Assembly: GCA_902477365.1 (NCBI GenBank)
Contig: CABSGW010000001.1
Location: 1-34,425 of the forward strand
Source: an uncultured Prevotellaceae bacterium
GTDB taxonomy: Bacteria > Bacteroidota > Bacteroidia > Bacteroidales > Bacteroidaceae
Reading direction: 5' to 3'
Length of the DNA: 34,425 bases
The translations under genes and the position numbers were made by a program. How positions within the stretch are numbered: the first letter of the stretch is position 1; the number at the start of each line of letters is the position of its first letter. The notes under the pieces are model-generated. The model searched no databases. It saw nothing but the letters and a program-made list of their open reading frames with translations, and was not told the DNA's origin. This document shows positions 16,801-23,052 of the stretch, piece by piece.

Positions 16801-17177
16801 TTGAACCAAGAGGTCGATACATTGGTAGTGACCCATTCAATCGTTGGTCAAAACCATCAGCCATGCTGGTATGTGAAGACTGTTACTCAAACGCATCGGG
16901 AACTCCCTTCATGTATCAATACTTAGGTATCGGTAAGCTGGTTGGCACCCCGATCGCAGGTACCATGACTGCCGTTTGGTGGGAAGGACAAGCCTACGGA
17001 AACCTGGTGGTAGGTGTGCCACAAGTTGCTGTAAAAGACATGGACGGGAACTACCTGGAGAACCAGGAGGTGACCCCAGACATCTTGGTGTACGCAACAC
17101 CGGAAGAGCAGCTGAAAGACGATGACGTCCAGCTGAAACGCACCATCGACCACTTGCTGCAAGTAACCAAAAAGTAA
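13860..17177 (+). CDS. Tricorn-like exported S41 protease with WD40/PD40 propeller
   Basis: 1105 aa, starting at GTG (13860), because a signal peptide (MKKKTILLAACFAALTAHA, cleavage about A19) begins there and the in-frame upstream region has no ATG before a stop at 13806. Residues 25-550 contain repeated PD40-like blades (SPDGNTVAFTYKG, SPDGKTIAFSSNR, APDGKSYYYL, SPDGRSLVYAS). Residues about 558-622 are an almost pure Lys/Glu/Ala coiled linker. The C-terminal half has tricorn C1, PDZ (around 825-880) and S41 domains. S794-H795 (NASHTGARYG) match the tricorn Ser-His pair; the nucleophile is probably S1010 in CYSNASG by spacing to the following LVG. It likely degrades peptides in the periplasm. 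It is monocistronic, with promoter and hairpin on either side. Confidence 0.92.
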   Translation: MKKKTILLAACFAALTAHAADAPIWLRNCAISPDGNTVAFTYKGDIYTIPTTGGKAVQLTTNPAHDTRPVWSPDGKTIAFSSNRTNGDFDVFTIPATGGVPKRLTTHSANEYVETFKDANTILYTAYIQPDAADGVFPSSLFTQVYEVNINGGRPRMFSSLTMESLSVNQNGEVLYQDKKGYEDTWRKHHTSSITRDIWMTQTAPEKRSYKRVTTFKGEDRNPVWAPDGKSYYYLNEESGSMNVYKADATGGSKKQITSMTKHPVRYLSVAKNGTLCFSYDGEIYTMKEGAKPQKLAVQIIGDNAEPDVQKQRITWGAGNLALAPSEKEVAFITAGNVYVTSTDYRTTKRITNTTAVERSVDMSPDGRSLVYASERNGVWGIYMTSLVRKTDKNFTYAHELKEEPLVVGKEACFKPKFSPDGKEVAFLANRTELRVINLKNKSIRTVLPAQYNFSYTDYDQDFQWSPDGRWFLVNYMADGGWNNRDVALVSSDGKKVTNLTQSGYSDGGAKWALGGKAMIWSSDRSGYRSHGSWGAQRDVYIMFFDGETYDKFRMSKEEKALLEEQEKIEKEQAETEKKAKEAEKAKKEAEKKAKDSKKSKKKDDKKGDKQEDKKEAKEEQPKGLELDLDNCRDRVIRITGNSSNLGDYYLDKEGKKLYYQAAFEGGYDLWVHDLEDRSTRILVKGFGGAELIADKAGKNFYVASGSIRKISLDNGRSTNIDYEAEVDSRPLDERTYVYEHVEGLIRDKFYVKDYDGVDWAFYCKTYRRFLPHINNGYDMAEMLSELLGELNASHTGARYGVGSSNPTACLGAFYDESYDGDGLKIKEILKQGPLDKAKLKISVGQIITHIDGEKIEKGKDFYPLLARKSGQRVMLTITDEKGKNSFEQEVKPISYGSQNALLYKRWVDKREQMTNEYSKGKLGYVHIEGMDSRSFRKTYSDMLGKFRTRDAMVVDVRHNGGGWLHEDLAILLTGREYQRFEPRGRYIGSDPFNRWSKPSAMLVCEDCYSNASGTPFMYQYLGIGKLVGTPIAGTMTAVWWEGQAYGNLVVGVPQVAVKDMDGNYLENQEVTPDILVYATPEEQLKDDDVQLKRTIDHLLQVTKK

Positions 17178-17194
17178 CCCGTTACTTACGAATA

Positions 17195-17234
17195 ACCGCC
17201 CCACTGGCTGCCTGACGGCAATCAGTGGGGCGGT
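17195..17234 (+). terminator. Hairpin after the tricorn-like gene
   Basis: A 12-bp GC-rich stem (17195-17206 with 17223-17234) encloses a small inner stem TGCC/GGCA. It is followed by ATCGTATCGG, with no T tract. Confidence 0.6.
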
Positions 17235-17267
17235 ATCGTATCGGTAAAATAAACTCCGGTCAAGCTA

Positions 17268-17298
17268 TTGGAAACATAAATATTTCGCACTAACTTTG
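17268..17298 (+). promoter_or_regulatory. Promoter of the small lipoprotein gene
   Basis: TTG at 17268-17270 and TAACTTTG at 17291-17298 with a 20-bp spacer. The ATG is 95 bases downstream, leaving an unusually long leader of about 90 bases in which I see no known riboswitch. Confidence 0.68.
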
Positions 17299-17392
17299 CA
17301 GTCATAACACCGATGTACCAAGTTCCCAACATCGGGGAAAACAGACTTTTCACTTCTGCCGGGAACAGGAAGAACTCCAAAAAAACAACACA

Positions 17393-17773
17393 ATGAAACT
17401 TGCCAAAACATGGACGGTCACCGTAATGCTGCTTTTACTTGTACTAGGCGTTACGGCATGTAGCGAAGAAGACGACTTGCAGAACATCCCCACCCGCACC
17501 GAACTGGTAGGCACAACATGGGCCGGAATCACACAAGGCATTGCCCTGACCATTCAGTTTACGAACCAGCAGAGTGCCGCATTTGTACTGACAGACGTGG
17601 CAACAGAGACGACCCTGCAAAGCGGAAGAGGGTCTTACAGCTATAACGAGATGGACGGTTCGATAGACGCTTCACTAAGCGGTTACTCCATTACCGGACA
17701 AGCGACAAAAGACAAGATAAGTTTACAAATAGATGACGAGATGCGTTTCACCCTAAAAAAGGTAAACCAATAA
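17393..17773 (+). CDS. Small lipoprotein of unknown function
   Basis: A 126-aa predicted lipoprotein: signal TVTVMLLLLVLGVTAC with lipidated C23, directly followed by SEEDD. Acidic residues at this place resemble the Bacteroidetes lipoprotein export signal that directs proteins to the cell surface. The mature part has alternating strands (LVGTTWAGIT, ALTIQFTNQQSAAFVLTD, SGRGSYSYNEMDGSIDASL, KISLQIDDEMRFTLKKV), compatible with a small lipocalin-like or beta-sandwich fold. I do not recognise a family. It is monocistronic. Confidence 0.85.
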   Translation: MKLAKTWTVTVMLLLLVLGVTACSEEDDLQNIPTRTELVGTTWAGITQGIALTIQFTNQQSAAFVLTDVATETTLQSGRGSYSYNEMDGSIDASLSGYSITGQATKDKISLQIDDEMRFTLKKVNQ

Positions 17774-17799
17774 AGCCTCTTTCTTTTAGACTATACCGG

Positions 17800-17849
17800 C
17801 TTCCTCCTCTTTGGCATGACAAGTAAAGTCAAAGAGGGGGAAGTTCATT
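17800..17849 (+). terminator. Terminator of the small lipoprotein gene
   Basis: A 14-bp stem (17800-17813 with 17830-17843, one G-T pair) is followed by TTCATTT. It lies 26 bases after the stop codon. Confidence 0.65.
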
Positions 17850-17992
17850 TCATCAGACAACAAACAGGATGCTTCATCTCCCTTCCGAAACGGCACAATA
17901 AAGCCCTCCTTATTCTCACGAACAGAGAGGGCTCAATTAGATGTTTCGTCTATACCCACTTCCGTGAGTAAGTTTTTTATTTCAAAATGAAA

Positions 17993-18057
17993 TAAAAAAA
18001 GGGATACCGCTGTATCCCAACCTTGTTAACCTTAAATCTAATACTATGAAAAACACA
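17993..18057 (-). ncRNA. Candidate small RNA of about 65 nt
   Basis: On the minus strand a full promoter (see 18061-18090) is followed by about 40 bases without an ORF and then a hairpin GGGATAC-AGCG-GTATCCC (18018-18001) with a run of seven T (18000-17994), a textbook intrinsic terminator. The predicted transcript starts near 18057 and ends near 17993. The single-stranded part carries AAGGTT twice (18019-18024 and 18028-18033) around GTTAAC. I have the impression that near-identical sequences recur in other Bacteroidales, but that is unverified memory. The sense-strand ORF over it would merely translate its antisense. Confidence 0.62.
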
Positions 18058-18060
18058 ATG

Positions 18061-18090
18061 CAAAGATACGGGCTAAATCCAAAAATGCAA
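18061..18090 (-). promoter_or_regulatory. Minus-strand promoter of the candidate sRNA
   Basis: Read on the minus strand, TTG (18090-18088) and TATCTTTG (18068-18061) are separated by 19 bp, matching both boxes and the spacing of the Bacteroides primary sigma promoter. No protein gene lies downstream on this strand within range. Confidence 0.68.
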
Positions 18091-18170
18091 GATACCGACC
18101 TCAAAAAGCCTAACGAGATAACATTCTTTAATAAATTAACTTCTATTTTGCCATCTCCATTTTACAAAAA

Positions 18171-18815
18171 ATGGATATCTTTGAAGATATGTTTGTGGAT
18201 TTATATGCTATCATACGACACTGTTGGATATGGTGCTGCCGGTTCAGGCATCGCAGGGGATATGGTGTACATTCTCCGTTTGCCTACAACCTGATTAAAA
18301 CCGTATTTTACGAACGCGGAAACTATTATGCCTATCCGCGGCTCAACAACCTGAGACGGTGCACTCCTAAGAACCGAAGGGAAAACAGTGCCAAAGTAGA
18401 CAAAATGCTCTTCAGGCTGGCAAATTACGCCCGCGCTGAAAGAATGTGGGTATGTGGCACTTGCACGGAACTGACATGCAGCCACCTGGAAGCAGCCCGC
18501 CCCAACGCCGTGTTGCGGCATTTTGCCGACGAAGAGGAGTTGAGCCTGGCCCTGATGCGTAGCAAAGATATTCCCGACTGGATATACTTTGGGCGAAATG
18601 TCCCCTTTGGCAAAGTGATGCCTATGCTGAGCCAGCAAATAGGCAACCATGCACTGGTGGTTTTGGCAAACATCTATGCGGACAAGCAACGTCTTTCCTC
18701 CTGGAAGGCTGCGCGGAACGATGAAAGATGTAATGTCAGTTTCGACCTTTACGATGTAGGGATACTTTTTTACGATCCCGCCTACCAGAAACAGAACTAT
18801 ATTGTCAATTTCTAA
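18171..18815 (+). CDS. Methyltransferase-like protein of unknown function, degenerate
   Basis: 214 aa, cytoplasmic. The segment GYGVHSPFAYNLIKTVFYERGNYYAY (residues 30-55) resembles the N-terminus of a Bacteroidetes family of SAM-dependent methyltransferase-like proteins. The place where SAM motif I should follow reads MWVCGTCTELTCSH instead of an LEIGxGxG-type loop, and the rest (IPDWIYFGRNV, ALVVLANIYADK) keeps only the outline of a Rossmann fold. It is therefore probably catalytically altered or inactive. The start is uncertain: ATG 18171 gives the listed length, but a TATCTTTG overlapping codons 2-5 and a small hairpin over the ATG make M7 (18189) possible. The next gene starts 12 bp after the stop. 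Confidence 0.72.
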   Translation: MDIFEDMFVDLYAIIRHCWIWCCRFRHRRGYGVHSPFAYNLIKTVFYERGNYYAYPRLNNLRRCTPKNRRENSAKVDKMLFRLANYARAERMWVCGTCTELTCSHLEAARPNAVLRHFADEEELSLALMRSKDIPDWIYFGRNVPFGKVMPMLSQQIGNHALVVLANIYADKQRLSSWKAARNDERCNVSFDLYDVGILFYDPAYQKQNYIVNF

Positions 18816-18827
18816 CTCCTTCAGCTT

Positions 18828-19385
18828 ATGTGCAAAAAGAGCAGATTATATACCCGTAGTGGAGACAAAGGAACCACCTCGCTGATTGGCGGCAAACGCA
18901 TAGCCAAAACCCATCTGCGGCTTGAAGCATACGGCACTATTGACGAGCTGAATGCATATATAGGATATCTGATCACTTACCTGGAAACCGGCAGCGAATA
19001 TACGCAGTTGGTAAACATTCAGCACCGCCTGTTCGAAATAGGTTGTGTGCTGGCAACAGACGAGGCCGATCAGAAAACGGTGGATACCTATTTGAAACAA
19101 ACGGACATCACCTCACTGGAACAAGCCATCGACCAACTGGATGCCACTACTCCCGAACAACGGAGTTTCATATTGCCGGGTGGCAGCCGGGCAGCAGCCG
19201 TCTGTCACATCTGTCGCACCGTTTGTCGCCGTGCCGAACGGCGTATTCTGGCTCTCGACGCAGTGCATCATGTACCGATTGAAGTGACTGCCTACGTAAA
19301 CAGACTCTCTGATTATCTGTTCATTTTGAGTCGAAAAATAAATTTTAACGCTCATATAGATGAAATACCTTGGACAAAACGGTAA
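18828..19385 (+). CDS. ATP:cob(I)alamin adenosyltransferase, PduO type
   Basis: Makes adenosylcobalamin from cob(I)alamin and ATP in the cytoplasm. It is 185 aa, usual length. The N-terminal ATP-binding motif TRSGDKGTTSLIGG (residues 9-22) and C-terminal CRRAERRI and YVNRLSDYLFILSR are the PduO/MMAB signatures. Adenosylcobalamin would serve methylmalonyl-CoA mutase in propionate formation, which is not in this window. It follows the methyltransferase-like gene by 12 bp, so the two probably share a transcript. Confidence 0.93.
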   Translation: MCKKSRLYTRSGDKGTTSLIGGKRIAKTHLRLEAYGTIDELNAYIGYLITYLETGSEYTQLVNIQHRLFEIGCVLATDEADQKTVDTYLKQTDITSLEQAIDQLDATTPEQRSFILPGGSRAAAVCHICRTVCRRAERRILALDAVHHVPIEVTAYVNRLSDYLFILSRKINFNAHIDEIPWTKR

Positions 19386-19402
19386 CATTCGAAGAAAAAT
19401 AG

Positions 19403-19410
19403 TATTTTTG
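19403..19410 (+). promoter_or_regulatory. Predicted -7 box for the DUF2795-like gene
   Basis: TATTTTTG followed by C matches TAnnTTTG and lies 48 bases before the ATG at 19458. No -33 element is evident at the right distance. Confidence 0.5.
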
Positions 19411-19457
19411 CCCCCGAAAATCGAAAAACGCAAGAGAAATTAAAAAGCACTATAACT

Positions 19458-19679
19458 ATGTATTGGACGTTGGAATTGGCCTCGAAACTAGAAGATGCTC
19501 CTTGGCCTGCATCAAAAGATGAATTAATTGATTACGCCACACGTTCGGGCGCTCCGCTGGAAGTAATAGAAAATCTTCAGGAACTGGAAGACGAAGGTGA
19601 GATTTACGAAACCATTGAAGATGTTTGGCCAGACTATCCTACAAAAGAAGACTTTCTTTTCAACGAGGACGAGTATTAA
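19458..19679 (+). CDS. DUF2795 domain-containing protein
   Basis: A small acidic protein of 73 aa (MYWTLELASKLEDAPWPASK...) that matches my recollection of a highly conserved Bacteroidetes DUF2795 protein. The sequence shows two helices (residues 5-12 and 21-44 with EVIENLQELEDEGE) and a conserved tail VWPDYPTKEDFLFNEDEY. It has no signal peptide. The role is unknown. A -7 box and a terminator-like hairpin flank it, so it is probably monocistronic. Confidence 0.88.
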   Translation: MYWTLELASKLEDAPWPASKDELIDYATRSGAPLEVIENLQELEDEGEIYETIEDVWPDYPTKEDFLFNEDEY

Positions 19680-19710
19680 TCACCCTAAGTAAATAAGCAC
19701 AGGCAAGACG

Positions 19711-19750
19711 AGGACGTAGCAATAACCGATGCACGTCCTTTTCTTTTCCT
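19711..19750 (+). terminator. Intrinsic terminator after the DUF2795-like gene
   Basis: A 7-bp stem AGGACGT/ACGTCCT (19711-19717 with 19733-19739) is followed by TTTTCTTTTCC. It separates this gene from the T9SS operon. Confidence 0.65.
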
Positions 19751-19811
19751 ACGGAACAGATACAATAAACCACACAAAAACCCGTTCTTATATAGAATAG
19801 GAAAAAGGAGA

Positions 19812-20747
19812 ATGAAAAAAAAGCTGTTGCTGATTGTATGGGCCTTTGTGGCCACACACGCCCTGCGAGCTCAGTATGACCCTTCGTACAGTCATTACTG
19901 GATGCTGGAACGTACATTCAACCCGGCTACAGCGGGAAAAGATCCGGCCATGCTCATTACCGCTGCTTACAGCATGCAGATGAGTGGTTTTGAAAATGCA
20001 CCAAGCACCATGTATGCGGGTGTGGACCTGCCCCTTTTCTTTCTGAATCCGAAACACGGCCTTGGCGCGACCTTCCTGAATGACGAGATCGGCTTGTTCT
20101 CACACAAGCGTTTCTCCATTCAATATGCGTTTCACCAACCGTTATGGGGTGGCGTGTTGAGTATCGGTGTGCAGGGAGACATGGTGAGTGAAACCTTTGA
20201 CGGATCGAAAGCCGACGTCGAAGATCCGAACGATCCGGCTATCGCAACCTCATCCATAAACGGATCGGCCTTTGACATGGCAACAGGTCTCTACTACCAA
20301 CACCGTAACTGGTATGCAGGTATCTCTATGCAGCATGTGCTGGGGCCTAAGGTGGAACTGGGTGAAACCAACGAATTAAAAATAGATCCGACATATTATT
20401 TCACGGCCGGATACAATATTAAGCTTCGAAGTCCGTTTATAACGATACACCCGACCATGCTTGCAAAATATGACGGGGTGGACTACCGGATAGACCTGAC
20501 AGGAAGGGTAGAATACAAACGCGACAATAAGCGCATATACGGCGGTGCCGGATATAATCCGCAGAACTCCGTCATGCTCTTTGTGGGTGGCGTTTTCCAT
20601 GGTGTGGAACTGACTTACTCCTACGAAGCCTACACATCGGTTCCCGGACTGAAAAGCGGCGCACACGAACTGGCTGTCAGTTACCGAATGGACCTGGACT
20701 TGGGAAAGAAAGGGCGTAACCGCCACAAAAATGTAAGAATCTTATAA
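19812..20747 (+). CDS. porP: Type IX secretion protein PorP (PorP/SprF family)
   Basis: 311 aa, outer-membrane beta-barrel of the PorP/SprF family. The signal peptide is MKKKLLLIVWAFVATHALRA with cleavage before QYDPSYSHYW. The mature start (SHYWMLERTFNPATAG) is the typical PorP/SprF opening, and many alternating strands follow (GLGATFLNDEIGLF, YYFTAGYNIKLRS, GGAGYNPQNSVMLFVGGVF). In the type IX system PorP associates with the PorK/N ring at the outer membrane. It is the first gene of porPKLMN, 14 bp before porK. AGGAG lies only one base before the ATG, too close for efficient pairing. Confidence 0.92.
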   Translation: MKKKLLLIVWAFVATHALRAQYDPSYSHYWMLERTFNPATAGKDPAMLITAAYSMQMSGFENAPSTMYAGVDLPLFFLNPKHGLGATFLNDEIGLFSHKRFSIQYAFHQPLWGGVLSIGVQGDMVSETFDGSKADVEDPNDPAIATSSINGSAFDMATGLYYQHRNWYAGISMQHVLGPKVELGETNELKIDPTYYFTAGYNIKLRSPFITIHPTMLAKYDGVDYRIDLTGRVEYKRDNKRIYGGAGYNPQNSVMLFVGGVFHGVELTYSYEAYTSVPGLKSGAHELAVSYRMDLDLGKKGRNRHKNVRIL

Positions 20748-20761
20748 GAAAGAATCAAAAT

Positions 20762-22192
20762 ATGAAGAGAGGAAACAATATCTTGACGGCTTTGCTTGCC
20801 TGCCTGTTATTATCGTCATGCTTTGGTGGTAAAAACATGATGGGCGGCGGAGGGGAAGTAACCGGCCAGCGTGGCGCCTCGTTTGTTGAACCTACTCCCT
20901 ACGGCATGACGCAAGTAAAACGCGGTTATTTGCGGGTAGGACTGGCCGAGACCGACAGTCTGTGGGGTGCTGTAATCCCTACCAAGGACATCTCTGTCGA
21001 CGGATTCTGGATGGACCAAACCGAAGTTACAAACTCCATGTACAGGCAGTTTGTGAACTGGGTCCGCGACTCGATTATCAGGGAACGCCTGGCAGACCCT
21101 TCATACGGAGGAGACGAAACATTCAAGATAGAGGAAGACAAATACGGCAACCCTGTAACACCTCACTTAAACTGGGCTCGTCCTATCCCCTGGCGCAAAC
21201 CCAACGAAGACCAGGAACGCGCCATCGAAAGCGTATATACCTATCACCCCATTGACGGAAGCCGGATGCTGGATGCCAAACAGTTGAACTACCGTTACGA
21301 AATATTCGACTATGCCAAAGCAGCCTTAAGGAAATACCGGTTAGACCCCAAGGAACGAAATCTGAATACGGACGAAAGCGTCAATCCGAATGAACCGATC
21401 ATGATCTCAAAAGATACGGCCTATTTTGACGATGAAGGAAACATCATACGTCAAACCATCACACGTCCGCTATCGAGCATGTACGACTTCCTGAATACGT
21501 ACATTGTCAACATTTATCCGGACACAACGTGTTGGGTAAACGACTTTCCGAATGCCGACAATGAACGTTATATGAAACTATACTTCTCAAGCCCCATATA
21601 CAATGATTATCCGGTGGTAGGTGTCACATGGGAACAGGCCAATGCTTTCTGTGCCTGGCGTACCGAATACCTGTTGCAGGGTATGGGACGCGAAGCCCGT
21701 TACATACAACGCTATCGCCTGCCGACTGAAATTGAATGGGAGTATGCAGCACGAGGCAAAGAAGGAAACGAATTTCCCTGGAACAACACGGACATGAAGA
21801 ATGACAAAGGCTGTTACTTTGCCAACTTCAAACCCGATCGCGGTAATTATACACAAGACGGCAACTTGATAACCTCAAAGGTAGGCATTTACGGGGCAAA
21901 CAGCAACGGACTGTTCGACATGGCCGGTAACGTAGCGGAATGGACCAGCACTGTCTATACAGAAGCTGGAGTTACAAGCATGAGTGACATGAATCCGGAA
22001 CTGAAATACAACGCCGCTGCCGAAGACCCTTATCGTCTGAAAAAGAAGAGCGTAAGGGGAGGTTCGTGGAAAGACCCTGAATCGTTTATCCGCTCGGCAT
22101 GGCGCAGTTACGAATACCAGAACCAGCCCCGTTCATACGTTGGCTTCCGTTGTGTACGTTCATTGGCCGGAAACACTAGCAAGAACAAGTAA
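20762..22192 (+). CDS. porK: Type IX secretion lipoprotein PorK/GldK
   Basis: 476 aa. The lipoprotein signal ends LLLSSC with lipidated C20. The body is a formylglycine-generating-enzyme (FGE-sulfatase) fold: MDQTEVTNSMYRQFVNWV early, WEQANAFCAWRTEYL, RLPTEIEWEYAARG, GLFDMAGNVAEWTS, and RGGSWKDPESFIRSAWR near the end, with an insertion (residues about 130-260) typical of GldK. In T9SS, PorK and PorN form the large periplasmic ring attached to the outer membrane. It is not expected to be an active sulfatase maturase. It is second in the operon, with porL starting 11 bp after its stop. Confidence 0.94.
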   Translation: MKRGNNILTALLACLLLSSCFGGKNMMGGGGEVTGQRGASFVEPTPYGMTQVKRGYLRVGLAETDSLWGAVIPTKDISVDGFWMDQTEVTNSMYRQFVNWVRDSIIRERLADPSYGGDETFKIEEDKYGNPVTPHLNWARPIPWRKPNEDQERAIESVYTYHPIDGSRMLDAKQLNYRYEIFDYAKAALRKYRLDPKERNLNTDESVNPNEPIMISKDTAYFDDEGNIIRQTITRPLSSMYDFLNTYIVNIYPDTTCWVNDFPNADNERYMKLYFSSPIYNDYPVVGVTWEQANAFCAWRTEYLLQGMGREARYIQRYRLPTEIEWEYAARGKEGNEFPWNNTDMKNDKGCYFANFKPDRGNYTQDGNLITSKVGIYGANSNGLFDMAGNVAEWTSTVYTEAGVTSMSDMNPELKYNAAAEDPYRLKKKSVRGGSWKDPESFIRSAWRSYEYQNQPRSYVGFRCVRSLAGNTSKNK

Positions 22193-22203
22193 ATTAGAAA
22201 ATC

Positions 22204-23040
22204 ATGGCAAATTATAAAAAGAAAATAGATCTTGTTGTCCGCCTGCAACATTGGATGGACAGTGTACCTGGCCAAACATTCCTAAACTACGCATACAGTT
22301 GGGGAGCAGCCATTGTAATCCTTGGAACTCTTTTCAAACTCACCCACCTTCCAGGAGCAAACCTTATGTTGTTCATCGGTATGGGAACGGAAGTCGTGGT
22401 TTTCTTTCTGTCTGCATTTGACCGTCCATTCGATAAAAACTCTATCGGGAAAGAACTTCCGGAAGATTACGAAACCGACGAAGAGATTGCAGCCCAATTA
22501 GGATTGACAGACGAAACGGAAACAGCAGATGACACACTTGTACAGCCCTCACAAACACATAGCGGCGGAGGTACTGTGATCATTGGCAACCTGAATGGTA
22601 CAAACACACCTATTCCTTCTACTATCCAAACGGGAATGGCTTCTTCTTCAACTCCCGCGCATACCCCATCCATCGTAATGGGCGGTATGCCATCACAACC
22701 CAATTTGCCTGTTGATATGGAAGAAGTTTCGCAGACCTATGTAGAAACCCTGCGTACCCTGACGGAAACTTTAGCTAAAGTGGAAGAGCAAAGCCGTAAA
22801 CTCACACAAGACAGCGAAGAAATGGCTAACCTGAACCGTACTTTAACAGGCATCAACACGGTATATGAGTTGCAGTTGAAGGGTGTCAGTGCACAAATCG
22901 GCACCATAGACCAAATCAATGAGCAAACCCGTCGGATGGCTGCCCAAATAGAAGAACTTAATGGAGTGTACGGTCGCATGATCAAGGCACTTACGGTTAA
23001 TATGAAAAATGCAGCAGCCGGACAGGCTTCTGCCGAGTAA
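22204..23040 (+). CDS. porL: Type IX secretion inner-membrane motor protein PorL/GldL
   Basis: 278 aa. Two transmembrane helices lie near the N-terminus (about 27-44 and 51-72), followed by a long cytoplasmic part with a Thr/Ser/Pro-rich segment (about 108-165) and a coiled-coil region (about 170-265). GldL/PorL forms the pentameric stator of the proton-driven T9SS motor around PorM/GldM. E63, the only acidic residue inside the second helix (GMGTEVVVFF), is at the place of the essential membrane glutamate described in GldL. The motor assignment is from family knowledge; the helices and residue are seen here. Confidence 0.93.
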   Translation: MANYKKKIDLVVRLQHWMDSVPGQTFLNYAYSWGAAIVILGTLFKLTHLPGANLMLFIGMGTEVVVFFLSAFDRPFDKNSIGKELPEDYETDEEIAAQLGLTDETETADDTLVQPSQTHSGGGTVIIGNLNGTNTPIPSTIQTGMASSSTPAHTPSIVMGGMPSQPNLPVDMEEVSQTYVETLRTLTETLAKVEEQSRKLTQDSEEMANLNRTLTGINTVYELQLKGVSAQIGTIDQINEQTRRMAAQIEELNGVYGRMIKALTVNMKNAAAGQASAE

Positions 23041-23052
23041 CACGAAGATAGC

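Larger units (their letters stand above)
17774..18170. other. 397-bp intergenic region: terminators and a minus-strand sRNA candidate
   Basis: Contents in order: an intrinsic terminator (17800-17843), a second hairpin with 7-bp arms (17902-17908 with 17927-17933), a 12-bp A/T palindrome (17973-17999), the minus-strand RNA candidate (17993-18057) and its promoter (18061-18090). A 7-bp hairpin (18157-18163 with 18168-18174) covers the proposed start codon of the next gene. Confidence 0.7.

Noticed and set aside
18046..18294. 82-codon plus-strand ORF starting MKNTMQRYG
   Set aside because: Its start region is the reverse complement of a minus-strand TTG/TATCTTTG promoter and sRNA 5' end, and it overlaps a better ORF in another frame.
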